Source of the DNA: Vibrio fluvialis
Lineage (GTDB): Bacteria > Pseudomonadota > Gammaproteobacteria > Enterobacterales > Vibrionaceae
Length of the DNA stretch: 64,000 nt
Direction of reading: 5' to 3'
Assembly (NCBI RefSeq): GCF_900460245.1
Contig: NZ_UHIP01000001.1
Coordinates: 3,038,001 to 3,102,000 of the forward strand
Every line of letters begins with the position of its first letter. The first letter of the stretch is position 1. Both the position numbers and the translations under genes were made by a program. Positions 39,057 through 48,020 of the stretch are shown here, piece after piece. The notes under the pieces are model-generated. The model made no database searches. It saw only the letters and a program-made list of their open reading frames with translations, and had not been told where the DNA came from.

Positions 39057-39995
39057 TTATTCGTGCTCGGCGTACAACTTGGTCAGAATGTCGCGCGCGC
39101 CGTTGGCCAGCAGTTGATTGGCCAGTTCGACACCCAGACGTTCGGCATCCTGACGCGGGCCGCGGATTTCGCCACGCACAATGTGGGAACCGTCCGGCTC
39201 GCCGACCAGCGCACGCAGCCACAAATCGTCGCCTTCCAGCAGCGCGTAGCTGCCAATCGGCACCTGACAACCGCCTTCCAGCGTCAGGTTCATTGCGCGC
39301 TCACACAGCACGCGATCGGTGGTTTCAGCATGGCTTAGCGGTGCCAGTAGTTCGCGCAGGCGCGCATCATCCAGACGGCACTCAATGCCGACCGCGCCTT
39401 GTCCGACCGCTGGCAGCGACTGCTCTGGTTCAATAAAGCTGCGAATACGCTGCTCCAGTTTCAGACGTTTGAGACCCGCTGCGGCGAGAATGATGGCATC
39501 AAATTCGCCCGCATCGAGTTTGCCCAAACGAGTACCGACGTTGCCGCGCAGCTCTTTGATCACCAGATCAGGGCGCGCTTCTTTCAGCTGGCACTGGCGG
39601 CGCAAGCTACAGGTACCGACGATGGCACCATGTGGAAGCTCATCCAGTGATGCATACGTATTGGAGACAAACGCATCACGCGGATCTTCGCGTTCACAAA
39701 TGGTCACCAGGCCAAGGCCTTCCGGGAAATCGACTGGCACGTCTTTCATTGAGTGCACCGCTAAGTCTGCGCGGCCTTCCAGCATCGCCACTTCCAGTTC
39801 TTTGACGAACAGGCCTTTTCCGCCGACTTTCGCCAGTGGGGTGTCGAGAATCACGTCGCCACGGGTCACCATCGTTACCAGTTCCACTTCGAGCCCGGGA
39901 TGGGCAGCCTGCAGCGCGTCTTTTACATAATGCGCCTGCCATAGGGCGAGTGGGCTTTGACGAGTGGCAATTCGAATGGGGGTGGTAGAGGTCAT
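39057..39995 (-). CDS. hemC: Porphobilinogen deaminase (hydroxymethylbilane synthase)
   Basis: HemC polymerises four porphobilinogen units into hydroxymethylbilane. The 312-residue protein has [21 protein letters not shown], the HSMKDVP block with the active-site aspartate nearby, ATCSLRRQ-like [25 protein letters not shown] and [12 protein letters not shown] carrying the dipyrromethane-cofactor cysteine. It is first in hemCDXY on the minus strand and diverges from cyaA, as in E. coli. Confidence 0.97.
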   Translation of the reverse strand: MTSTTPIRIATRQSPLALWQAHYVKDALQAAHPGLEVELVTMVTRGDVILDTPLAKVGGKGLFVKELEVAMLEGRADLAVHSMKDVPVDFPEGLGLVTICEREDPRDAFVSNTYASLDELPHGAIVGTCSLRRQCQLKEARPDLVIKELRGNVGTRLGKLDAGEFDAIILAAAGLKRLKLEQRIRSFIEPEQSLPAVGQGAVGIECRLDDARLRELLAPLSHAETTDRVLCERAMNLTLEGGCQVPIGSYALLEGDDLWLRALVGEPDGSHIVRGEIRGPRQDAERLGVELANQLLANGARDILTKLYAEHE

Positions 39996-40346
39996 GATAT
40001 TCCCGTTAGACAGTCAATAATGGCCTCATCCTATCATTAAGGGTGGGGAAATTCTCACTCCAAGATCACCGTGATGCTGGTTTGATGGACGATTCACACT
40101 GATCACGCAAAATAGTGTGACTAGGTTCTCGTTTGTAAACTGAGCTATTATTACAAAGCAACCGTTAGCGCCGACACTATGGCGGGCCGGAAATCTGCGT
40201 CTTCTGGCTCTACGACTTTGGTGTGACATGGTGTGCAGATAGCTTTACCAACACAAATTAAAGTGTTAAATTGATCACGTTTTGTTGGCGCATTCGCGTA
40301 AAACATAACCAAAACGCGCATTTATGTTTCAACCAAGGAATCCACC
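39996..40346. other. hemC-cyaA divergent control region
   Basis: A 351-base gap holds promoters for both operons. A CRP site for cyaA is at 40264-40279. Other TGTGA-like half-sites at about 40117 and 40221 lack good partners. No gene is visible; the short minus-strand open frame across 40026-40229 is not convincing. Confidence 0.6.
40244..40279 (+). promoter_or_regulatory. cyaA promoter with overlapping CRP site
   Basis: TTTACC (40244-40249) and TTAAAT (40267-40272), 17 bases apart, form a promoter. TGTTA-AATTGA-TCACG (40264-40279) covers the -10. The core TGTTAAATTGATCACGTTTT is nearly identical to the E. coli cyaA P2 CRP site, where cAMP-CRP represses its own synthase. Confidence 0.85.
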
Positions 40347-42875
40347 TTGCAGGCTTACACAACGACCTTAATACAGAGACTGGATAAGCTGAACCGGCAA
40401 CGCACTGAGCGTGCGCTGGCGCTTATGGATTTACAAGGTCAGCGTGTTTTCCATCTGATCCCCGCACTGTTTCATTACAACCACCCGTTAATTCCCGGTT
40501 ATTTTGCCGACGATGTTCCGCATGGCGTACACCAATTTGAGTTGAACGAGATTCAGCAACAGATGGTCGATGATACCGAGCTGGCACTGAATCAGGCATT
40601 GGCAACGGCCGCACATCCGCAAATTCTCGGTTTGTATACCATGGGCAGTACCTCATCGATTGGCCAGAGTACGTCGAGCGATCTCGATATCTGGGTGTGT
40701 GTCGATGCAACTATGGGGTGTGATGCGCGTGAACGTCTCGGCAACAAGTGTTTGCTGATCACCGACTGGGCGAAAAGCCAGGGGGTGGAAGCGAATTTCT
40801 TTATTATGGATGAACAGCGTTTCCGCCATAAGCAGTCAGACGAAATGACGGGCGAGAACTGCGGTTCTTCTCAGCATTTGTTGCTGCTCGATGAGTTCTA
40901 CCGTTCTGCGGTGCGACTGGCGGGTAAACGTCTGCTGTGGCAAATTGTGCCGCCTGAAATGGAAGAGTGCTACGACGAATACGTTAAGCAGCTGTGTGCC
41001 AATGAGTACATCAACTGCTGCGAATGGATCGACTTTGGTCGTCTGAATCGCATACCGGCCGAAGAGTACTTCGGTGCCAACTTGTGGCAGCTATACAAGA
41101 GTATCGACTCACCGTACAAATCGGTGTTGAAAGCGACTCTGCTCGAAGCGTATTCGTGGGAGTACCCGCACACTCAACTATTAAGTATCGATACCAAGCG
41201 TCGTTTCTTTGCTCATGAGCCTGATCTCTACAGCATGGACGCCTACTATCTGATGCTGGCGAAAGTGACCTGTTATCTGGAACGCATCGGCGATCATGCC
41301 CGCCTCGATCTGGTGCGTCGCTGTTTCTACCTCAAAACCCACGAAAAACTCTCACGTGAGCCGGGTGTTGGTTCGGTGGCTTGGCGCCGTGAAGCGCTGA
41401 GCGACATGAGCAAAACCTGGAACTGGGGAGCGGACGTGATTGAGGAACTCGACAACCGCCGCAACTGGAAAGTTGAGCAGGTGAAAGGCGTGCACCACGC
41501 GCTGTTGGACGCACTGATGCTCAGCTACCGCAACCTGATTCAGTTCGCACGCCGCAACGACATTACCTCGGCGATCAGCCCGCAGGATATCTCGATTCTG
41601 GCGCGTAAACTGTATGCCGCGTTTGAGGTACTGCCGGGTAAAGTCACGCTGCTTAATCCACAGATTTCTCCCGACCTGCATGAGCCGGATCTGACCTTCA
41701 TCGAAGTGTGTCAGGGCCGTACAAACAGAGCGGGCTGGTATCTGTATAAGCAGCCGCTGGTGCCGCATCGCATTCTGGGCCAGCCGTATCTTGAGCACAA
41801 TGAATACCTGAGTAAGCTGGTGGCGTGGGCGTTTTTCAACGGCCTGATCACCGAATCGACGCGTCTGCATTCGGTGGTGCGTGAAGCGCACCTCGACATC
41901 GACAAGTTCTATCAGATGGTGAGCGACCTGCGAAACACCTTCTCACTGCACAAACGTCGCCCGACCATGTCGGCGCTGGCGAGTCCGTGTGAGATCAGCC
42001 AGCTGGCGATGTTCATCAACTTTGAAAATGACCCGACCGCTGAACTGAGTGGTAAGTCGCTCAAAGTGGATCTCAAGAACGTGGATATCTTCAGCTTCGG
42101 CGCGGAGCAGCGCTGTCTGGTCGGCAGTGTGGATTTGGTCTATCGCAACTCGTGGCAGGAAGTGCGGACGTTGCACTTTGAAGGCGAAACCGCGATGCTC
42201 GACGCGCTGAAAACCGTGTTGGGTAAAATGCATCAGGATGCGTTGCCTCCGGAATCGGTGGATGTGTTCTGCTACAGCAAAAACCTGCGTGGCGTGATGC
42301 GTAATCTGGTGTATCAGTTGCTGGCCGAGTGCATTGATTTGCGCCTCAAACCGGTTGAGCAGGAAAAACGCCGCCGCTTTAAAGCACTGCGTATCGGCTC
42401 GCAAATGTACGGTCTGTTCTTTGAACGTCGCGGCGTATCGGTGCAGCGTTTGGAAAACTCGGTTGATTTCTACCGCAGTATTTCCAGCAACAAGCTTAAA
42501 GGTTCTCCACTGCTGATGCTGGATCGCGAGCAGGATTATCAACTGCCGGACGTGGTGGATGGTTTTGCCAGTGAAGGTTTGGTGCAGTTCTTCTTTGAAG
42601 ATACCGATAAAGGTTTCAACATTTATGTGCTGGATGAAACCAACCGGGTGGAAGTGTATCACCAGTTCAGTGGTGAAAAAGATGAGATGATTGCCAGTGT
42701 CAACAGCTTCTATACCTCGGTACGTGATGACAGCCAGCTGGCGTCGAAGCTGATTAACTTCAATCTGCCGCAGTATTATCAGATCATTCATCCGGAAGAG
42801 GGCGGCAGCTATGTTGTGCCGTACCGCAACGACTCAGCGGTGTATTCCAAGCCTTCCAAAGCCGTAAACGCCTGA
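40347..42875 (+). CDS. cyaA: Class I adenylate cyclase
   Basis: CyaA makes cAMP from ATP and drives CRP regulation. The 842-residue enterobacterial-type protein has an N-terminal catalytic domain with GSTSSIGQSTSSDLDIWVCVD (about residues 98-118, nucleotidyltransferase GS..DxD motif). A long C-terminal regulatory domain responds to the glucose PTS. It starts with TTG, as in E. coli, after an AAGGAA site. The unusual start keeps translation low and is conserved. It diverges from hemC and ends at a bidirectional terminator. Confidence 0.96.
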   Translation: MQAYTTTLIQRLDKLNRQRTERALALMDLQGQRVFHLIPALFHYNHPLIPGYFADDVPHGVHQFELNEIQQQMVDDTELALNQALATAAHPQILGLYTMGSTSSIGQSTSSDLDIWVCVDATMGCDARERLGNKCLLITDWAKSQGVEANFFIMDEQRFRHKQSDEMTGENCGSSQHLLLLDEFYRSAVRLAGKRLLWQIVPPEMEECYDEYVKQLCANEYINCCEWIDFGRLNRIPAEEYFGANLWQLYKSIDSPYKSVLKATLLEAYSWEYPHTQLLSIDTKRRFFAHEPDLYSMDAYYLMLAKVTCYLERIGDHARLDLVRRCFYLKTHEKLSREPGVGSVAWRREALSDMSKTWNWGADVIEELDNRRNWKVEQVKGVHHALLDALMLSYRNLIQFARRNDITSAISPQDISILARKLYAAFEVLPGKVTLLNPQISPDLHEPDLTFIEVCQGRTNRAGWYLYKQPLVPHRILGQPYLEHNEYLSKLVAWAFFNGLITESTRLHSVVREAHLDIDKFYQMVSDLRNTFSLHKRRPTMSALASPCEISQLAMFINFENDPTAELSGKSLKVDLKNVDIFSFGAEQRCLVGSVDLVYRNSWQEVRTLHFEGETAMLDALKTVLGKMHQDALPPESVDVFCYSKNLRGVMRNLVYQLLAECIDLRLKPVEQEKRRRFKALRIGSQMYGLFFERRGVSVQRLENSVDFYRSISSNKLKGSPLLMLDREQDYQLPDVVDGFASEGLVQFFFEDTDKGFNIYVLDETNRVEVYHQFSGEKDEMIASVNSFYTSVRDDSQLASKLINFNLPQYYQIIHPEEGGSYVVPYRNDSAVYSKPSKAVNA

Positions 42876-42898
42876 ACCCTGCGTTGATTCAAACCAAT

Positions 42899-42926
42899 AA
42901 AAAAGAGCACTTCAAGTGCTCTTTTT
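42899..42926. terminator. Bidirectional terminator between cyaA and cyaY
   Basis: GAGCAC and GTGCTC with a TTCAA loop are flanked by A and T runs on both sides. Confidence 0.9.
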
Positions 42927-42939
42927 GCGTTTTGGGCGA

Positions 42940-43254
42940 TTAAGCCCAGTCGATGCTTTCACCCGCGTGTTTTTCACACTCTTGCTTCACCATCGTAAAC
43001 AGTTCCATTCCCGTCTTAGAGCAAATCCACTGCTGTTCTTTCCACTGAAAGTGAAAGCCACCGGATTTCGACGCCAGCCAAATCTCTTTCATCGGCTCCT
43101 GACGGTTGATGATGATCTGGCTGCCATCATCAAATTCCAGCGTCATCACGTTGCCGGAGGTTTCGAAATCGATGTCCGCGCCGGATTCATCAATGGCTTC
43201 TTCGATGATTTGCATCTGGCTGTCGACCAGTTGATGAAATTCAGTCTCGTTCAT
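42940..43254 (-). CDS. cyaY: Frataxin-like iron protein CyaY
   Basis: CyaY is the bacterial frataxin and modulates iron-sulfur cluster assembly by binding IscS and iron. The 104-residue protein has NETEFHQLVDSQMQIIEEAID (acidic helix that binds iron), then TLEFDDGSQIIINRQEPMKEIWLASKSGGFHF and EWKDTKS-like ending, as in other CyaY proteins. It diverges from lptM and faces the 3' end of cyaA. Gene order cyaA-cyaY-lptM-lysA is the gamma-proteobacterial standard. Confidence 0.95.
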   Translation of the reverse strand: MNETEFHQLVDSQMQIIEEAIDESGADIDFETSGNVMTLEFDDGSQIIINRQEPMKEIWLASKSGGFHFQWKEQQWICSKTGMELFTMVKQECEKHAGESIDWA

Positions 43255-43329
43255 CCTGTCTATCCTATTGCTTTTCCTGATTGTGGTGCGATTATAGGGG
43301 GCATTGATTCAATAATCACGATATGCAAA

Positions 43330-43446
43330 ATGAAAAAGTCCATCACCGCACTGTTTTTACTGTCCCTTCTGACATTGGCAGGCTGCGGTCAAACAGGCCC
43401 GCTGTACATGCCTGATGACGCTCAACAGAGTGAACAAAATCAGTAA
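43330..43446 (+). CDS. lptM: LPS-assembly lipoprotein LptM (YifL)
   Basis: LptM is a small outer-membrane lipoprotein that helps the LptDE machine mature. The 38-residue precursor starts MKKSITALFLLSLLTLAGC, with lipobox LAGC and lipidation at Cys19. The mature part, GQTGPLYMPDD, is the conserved LptM motif. The gene is below usual length cut-offs but clearly conserved. It lies just upstream of lysA, as in E. coli, and shares its transcription. Confidence 0.94.
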   Translation: MKKSITALFLLSLLTLAGCGQTGPLYMPDDAQQSEQNQ

Positions 43447-43476
43447 ATTCAAACAATTATATTAAGGGAAAGTATT

Positions 43477-44730
43477 TTGGATTACTTTAATTATCAGGAT
43501 GATGGCCAACTTTGGGCGGAAAACGTATCACTGGCTCAATTGGCTGAGGATTATGGCACCCCGCTGTATGTTTATTCACGTGCGACGCTGGAGCGTCACT
43601 GGCACGCGTTTGACAAATCGGTCGGCGATCATCCCCATCTGGTGTGTTATGCGGTGAAAGCGAACTCGAACCTGGGTGTGCTCAACACGCTGGCTCGTCT
43701 GGGTTCTGGCTTCGATATCGTGTCGGCTGGTGAATTGGAACGTGTGGTGGCGGCGGGCGGTAACCCGGCGAAAGTGGTGTTCTCGGGCGTGGGCAAAACC
43801 GCGGCGGAGATGAAACGCGCACTGGAGCTCAATATTAAGTGCTTCAACGTAGAATCAGAACCTGAGCTGGAACGTCTGAACCAGGTGGCAGGCGAAATGG
43901 GCGTGAAAGCCCCAATTTCGCTGCGTATTAACCCGGATGTGGATGCCAAAACTCACCCTTATATTTCCACCGGCCTGCGCGACAACAAATTTGGTATCGC
44001 GTTTGACCGTGCGCCGGATGTGTACCGTCTGGCACAACGTCTGGAAAACATTTCAATTCACGGTATCGACTGCCACATCGGCTCACAGCTGACGGCGATT
44101 GAACCTTTCATTGATGCTACCGACCGCCTGCTGGCACTGATTGACAGCCTGAAAGCGGAAGGCATCAACATCAAACACCTGGATGTGGGTGGCGGTCTGG
44201 GGGTGGTGTATCGTGATGAATTACCACCACAACCTTCAGAGTACGCCAAGGCGCTGCTGTCGCGTCTGGCCAACCATCAGGATCTGGAACTGATTTTTGA
44301 ACCGGGCCGCGCGATTGCCGCTAACGCGGGTGTGCTATTGACCCGAGTCGAATTCCTCAAACACACTGAACACAAAAACTTCGCCATTATTGATGCGGCG
44401 ATGAATGACCTGATGCGCCCGGCGCTTTATCAGGCATGGCAGGATATCGTGCCGGTTTCTCCGCGCGAAGGTGCTGCGCTGACCTATGATTTAGTCGGGC
44501 CTGTGTGTGAAACCGGGGACTTCCTGGGTAAAGACCGTTCACTGGTGCTCAAGCAGGGTGACCTGCTGGCGGTTCGTTCTGCTGGCGCATATGGTTTTGC
44601 GATGTCGTCAAACTACAACACCCGTACGCGTGCGGCGGAAGTGATTGTCGACGGTGACAAAACCCACTTAGTGCGTCAACGCGAAGAGCTGTCGAGCCTG
44701 TGGGCCCTTGAGAGCCTTCTGCCGGAGTAA
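43477..44730 (+). CDS. lysA: Diaminopimelate decarboxylase
   Basis: LysA makes L-lysine from meso-diaminopimelate using PLP. The 417-residue protein has YAVKANSN with the PLP lysine (K61), HIGSQLTAIEPF, DVGGGLGVVY phosphate loop, EPGRAIAANAG and CETGDFLG with the active-site cysteine. It starts with TTG at 43477 after AAGGGAAAG. It is followed by dapF 11 bases later, so the last two steps of DAP/lysine synthesis are in one operon. Confidence 0.96.
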   Translation: MDYFNYQDDGQLWAENVSLAQLAEDYGTPLYVYSRATLERHWHAFDKSVGDHPHLVCYAVKANSNLGVLNTLARLGSGFDIVSAGELERVVAAGGNPAKVVFSGVGKTAAEMKRALELNIKCFNVESEPELERLNQVAGEMGVKAPISLRINPDVDAKTHPYISTGLRDNKFGIAFDRAPDVYRLAQRLENISIHGIDCHIGSQLTAIEPFIDATDRLLALIDSLKAEGINIKHLDVGGGLGVVYRDELPPQPSEYAKALLSRLANHQDLELIFEPGRAIAANAGVLLTRVEFLKHTEHKNFAIIDAAMNDLMRPALYQAWQDIVPVSPREGAALTYDLVGPVCETGDFLGKDRSLVLKQGDLLAVRSAGAYGFAMSSNYNTRTRAAEVIVDGDKTHLVRQREELSSLWALESLLPE

Positions 44731-44741
44731 AGTGACGCATT

Positions 44742-45572
44742 ATGCATTTCCATTTTTCTAAAATGCACGGTTTGGGTAATGACTTTATGGTCGTGGACTG
44801 CATTACCCAGAACGTATTCTTTTCCCCTGAGCTGATCCGCCGCATGGCGGATCGTCATACCGGGGTGGGCTTTGATCAGCTGTTGGTGGTCGAAGCACCT
44901 TACGATCCGGAAACGGACTTTCACTACCGCATCTTCAATGCTGACGGCAGTGAAGTGGAGCAGTGCGGCAATGGCGCGCGCTGTTTTGCCCGTTTTGTGC
45001 GCATGAAAGGCCTGACCAACAAATACAGCATCAGCGTCAGCACCAAGAAAGGCAAAATGGTGCTCAACGTGGAAGACGATGACCAGATCACCGTCAACAT
45101 GGGTGTGCCGGAGTTTGAACCGAGCAAAATCCCGTTCCGCGCCAAGCAAGCGGAAAAGACCTACATCATGCGCGTTGAAGAGCAGACGCTGTTCTGTGGC
45201 GCGGTCAGCATGGGTAACCCGCACGTGGTGACCGTGGTTGACGATGTCAAAACCGCCAACGTTGAAACGCTGGGTCCGCTGTTGGAATCGCATGAACGTT
45301 TCCCTGAACGCGTCAATGCCGGCTTTATGCAGGTGCTCAATCGCAGCGAAGTGAATCTGCGCGTGTATGAACGCGGCGCGGGCGAAACGCAGGCGTGTGG
45401 CAGTGGCGCGTGTGCCGCGGTGGCTATCGGCATTGTGCAGGATTTGCTGGATGAGACCGTGACGGTACATTTGCCGGGTGGCGATCTGGAAATCAGCTGG
45501 AAAGGTCCGGGCAAACCGCTGTACATGACTGGTCCGGCGACACACGTCTTTGACGGCCAACTCTCTTGCTAA
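44742..45572 (+). CDS. dapF: Diaminopimelate epimerase
   Basis: DapF interconverts LL- and meso-diaminopimelate for lysine and peptidoglycan synthesis. The 276-residue protein has [15 protein letters not shown], the [11 protein letters not shown] site with one catalytic cysteine, and the [10 protein letters not shown] site with the other. The two cysteines act as acid and base. It follows lysA by 11 bases and is followed by the DUF484 gene. Length is normal. Confidence 0.97.
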   Translation: MHFHFSKMHGLGNDFMVVDCITQNVFFSPELIRRMADRHTGVGFDQLLVVEAPYDPETDFHYRIFNADGSEVEQCGNGARCFARFVRMKGLTNKYSISVSTKKGKMVLNVEDDDQITVNMGVPEFEPSKIPFRAKQAEKTYIMRVEEQTLFCGAVSMGNPHVVTVVDDVKTANVETLGPLLESHERFPERVNAGFMQVLNRSEVNLRVYERGAGETQACGSGACAAVAIGIVQDLLDETVTVHLPGGDLEISWKGPGKPLYMTGPATHVFDGQLSC

Positions 45573-45584
45573 TAAGGATTTGTT

Positions 45585-46289
45585 TTGTCGCAACTGGAAG
45601 CTGATGCACTGACGGCCGAAGTGGTCGCAGAGTATCTCAAAGACCATCCGGACTTCTTTTCTCACCGTCCGGATCTGGTGGACAGGCTGGCACTGCCTCA
45701 TCAGGAGATGGGGTCAGTGTCGCTGGTACACATTCAGATGGCGCGTCAGCGCCAGCGGATCGAGGAGCTGGAAGAAGAGATCACCACCTTAATGTCTCTG
45801 GCTGCCAACAACGATCGCACTTTCCATGAATTTATGGACTTGCAGGAGCAGATTCTGCAATGCGCCAGTCTGACCGAAGTCTGCCGCGCGATTGAAGCCA
45901 AAGCACAATTGCTGGGTTTGACGGCCTATGTGCGTCTCATCGGTCATGACCACCCGCGTTATGCACTGAGTAAAGAGCAGTGGCAACGTTTTTCAACCAA
46001 TCACTTCAACGGCAAAAGCGCGTATCTGGGCCGTCTGCGTCAGGTGGATCGTCATCATCTGTTCGGCGAAGATAATCTGGCTCCGGAAATGGGCTCGTAC
46101 GTGATTCTGCCGCTGGTAAAACGCAGCCCGCAGGGCGTGCTGGCGTTTGCCAGTGACGATGGCGGCCATTTCCAGCCGTGCATGGACACACTGTTCCTGC
46201 GTCATCTGGCGCTGGTACTGTCGCATCTGATAGAAATTCTACCCTGGCAGGTGACCGAGCATGATCGACTCAGCCAACCTTCTGCCTGA
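45585..46289 (+). CDS. DUF484 (GAF-like) protein
   Basis: This 234-residue protein of the DUF484 family has the typical [27 protein letters not shown]-terminus, a coiled-coil linker ([19 protein letters not shown]) and a GAF-like domain. The family has no confirmed biochemical role. It nearly always sits between dapF and xerC, as here, pointing to a cell-wall or chromosome-related task. It starts with TTG after an AAGGAT site, and its end overlaps xerC by 29 bases, so the two are tightly coupled. Confidence 0.9.
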   Translation: MSQLEADALTAEVVAEYLKDHPDFFSHRPDLVDRLALPHQEMGSVSLVHIQMARQRQRIEELEEEITTLMSLAANNDRTFHEFMDLQEQILQCASLTEVCRAIEAKAQLLGLTAYVRLIGHDHPRYALSKEQWQRFSTNHFNGKSAYLGRLRQVDRHHLFGEDNLAPEMGSYVILPLVKRSPQGVLAFASDDGGHFQPCMDTLFLRHLALVLSHLIEILPWQVTEHDRLSQPSA

Positions 46290-47190
46290 TAGTCTTGGCC
46301 GTCCTCTGGAGCGCTTTTACGAGTATCTGCGCAGTGAAAAGGGGCTCAGCCTGCACACCCAGCGCAACTACAAGCAGCAACTCACCACCATGGCGCAGCA
46401 TCTTAACCAGATGGGGCTCAAGAGCTGGCAACAGGTCGATGCCGCCTGGGTACGCCAGCTGGCGAGCAAAGGTATGCGTGAAGGGATGAAAGCCAGCAGT
46501 TTGGCGACCCGGTTGTCGTCGCTGCGCAGCTTTTTTGATTTCCTGATCCTGCGCGGAGAGCTGAGTGCCAATCCGGCCAAAGGGGTGTCGGCGCCACGTA
46601 AGAAACGCCCGTTGCCGAAAAACCTCGATGTCGATGAAATGGCTCAGTTGCTGGAAGTGAACGAAGATGACCCGCTGGCGATCCGCGATCGCGCCATGAT
46701 GGAACTGATGTACGGCGCTGGCCTGCGTTTGGCAGAGTTGGTGGCAATTGATGTGCGTGATGTCAGCCTCAGCGCCGGAGAAATCCGCGTGGTTGGTAAA
46801 GGTAACAAAGAACGCAAAGCGCCGTTTGCCGGTCAGGCCAGAGAGTGGGTTGGTAAATGGCTCAAGGTGCGTAGTTCGTTGCTCAAAGGCGACGAACCCG
46901 CGCTGTTTATCTCCAAACTGGGCGTACGGATTTCGCATCGCAACGTGCAAAAACGTATGGCGGAATGGGGGCACAAACAGTCGGTGGCCAGTCACATCAG
47001 CCCGCATAAACTGCGCCACTCGTTCGCCACTCATATGCTGGAATCGAGCAACAACCTGCGTGCGGTGCAAGAGTTGCTCGGGCATGAGAACATTTCGACC
47101 ACCCAAATCTATACGCATTTGGATTTCCAACATCTGGCGCAGGTGTATGACCAAGCTCACCCGCGTGCCCGCAAAAAAGACAAGGAGTAA
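46261..47190 (+). CDS. xerC: Site-specific tyrosine recombinase XerC
   Basis: XerC and XerD resolve chromosome dimers at dif. The 309-residue protein has an N-terminal SAM-like core-binding domain, then [17 protein letters not shown] (first catalytic arginine), [16 protein letters not shown] (H-x-x-R) and [16 protein letters not shown] with the histidine and tyrosine nucleophile. All catalytic residues are present. Its start lies inside the DUF484 gene. It is followed by yigB after three bases. Confidence 0.97.
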   Translation: MIDSANLLPDSLGRPLERFYEYLRSEKGLSLHTQRNYKQQLTTMAQHLNQMGLKSWQQVDAAWVRQLASKGMREGMKASSLATRLSSLRSFFDFLILRGELSANPAKGVSAPRKKRPLPKNLDVDEMAQLLEVNEDDPLAIRDRAMMELMYGAGLRLAELVAIDVRDVSLSAGEIRVVGKGNKERKAPFAGQAREWVGKWLKVRSSLLKGDEPALFISKLGVRISHRNVQKRMAEWGHKQSVASHISPHKLRHSFATHMLESSNNLRAVQELLGHENISTTQIYTHLDFQHLAQVYDQAHPRARKKDKE

Positions 47191-47193
47191 CCG

Positions 47194-47913
47194 ATGCTGA
47201 TTTATCGCAACCTGCAGCCGATTCAGGCCATGACTTTTGACCTGGATGACACGTTGTACGATAACCGTCCGGTGATTCGTCACGTCGAGCAGCAGGCGGC
47301 GTTGTGGTTGCATCGTCAACATCCGGTTACGGCGAGTCAACCGATGCCGTGGTGGAAAGCGCTGAAAATGCGCCTCGCCGAAGACAACCCATGGTTGACT
47401 CATGATGTCACGCTGTGGCGTTTTGAGCAGATTCGCCAGGGGTTGATTGCGCTCGGTTATGGCCCGCAACAGGCGGAACAAGCGGCCAGTGATGCGCTTG
47501 AGGAAGTGATGCGATTGCGTAATCTGGTCGATGTGCCGGAGGAAACGCACCGCGTGATGGCTCAGTTGGCGGCGAAAGTTCCGCTGGTGGCGATCACTAA
47601 CGGCAACGTCAATGTCGAAAAAATCGGTCTCGGCCACTATTTTCAGTTGGTGCTGAAGGCGGGCCCGGATGGGCACGCCAAGCCGTATCCGGACATGTTT
47701 GATAAAGCGCGCACTTTCCTTGGTTTACCCGCTCACGCCATCCTGCACGTTGGTGACCACTTGGTGACAGATGTGCAGGGCGCTAAGCAGAACGGCTTTC
47801 AAGCCTGCTGGTACAACGATCAAGGTCTCACCTTACGTGCAACAGCCAAGGCAAGACTACTGCCAGATATCGAGATCCATAAGCTATCTCAACTTAATCA
47901 GTTAATTATTTGA
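47194..47913 (+). CDS. yigB: HAD-superfamily phosphatase YigB
   Basis: YigB is a HAD hydrolase that dephosphorylates FMN in E. coli. The 239-residue protein has MTFDLDDTLYDN (nucleophile aspartate, motif I), VAITNGN (motif II), KAGPDGHAKPYPDMF (motif III lysine) and HVGDHLVTDVQGAKQNG (motif IV). Motif order and spacing fit subfamily I. It is the last gene of the lptM-lysA-dapF-DUF484-xerC-yigB operon; no obvious terminator follows. Confidence 0.93.
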   Translation: MLIYRNLQPIQAMTFDLDDTLYDNRPVIRHVEQQAALWLHRQHPVTASQPMPWWKALKMRLAEDNPWLTHDVTLWRFEQIRQGLIALGYGPQQAEQAASDALEEVMRLRNLVDVPEETHRVMAQLAAKVPLVAITNGNVNVEKIGLGHYFQLVLKAGPDGHAKPYPDMFDKARTFLGLPAHAILHVGDHLVTDVQGAKQNGFQACWYNDQGLTLRATAKARLLPDIEIHKLSQLNQLII

Positions 47914-48020
47914 ATAAAGATTGTTATTTTTGTGCTCTGCAATTAACTTATTAATCAGTATGTTTTATGGTAACCAGTCCACCGGATCGCCAGTCACTCA
48001 TGATGAGTTAGTTGGATTAC

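Noticed and set aside
44676..45701. 341-codon minus-strand frame
   Set aside because: Antisense shadow of dapF.
46270..47676. 468-codon minus-strand frame
   Set aside because: Antisense shadow of xerC and yigB, with His/Arg/Gln-rich composition typical of reverse reading of GC-rich genes.
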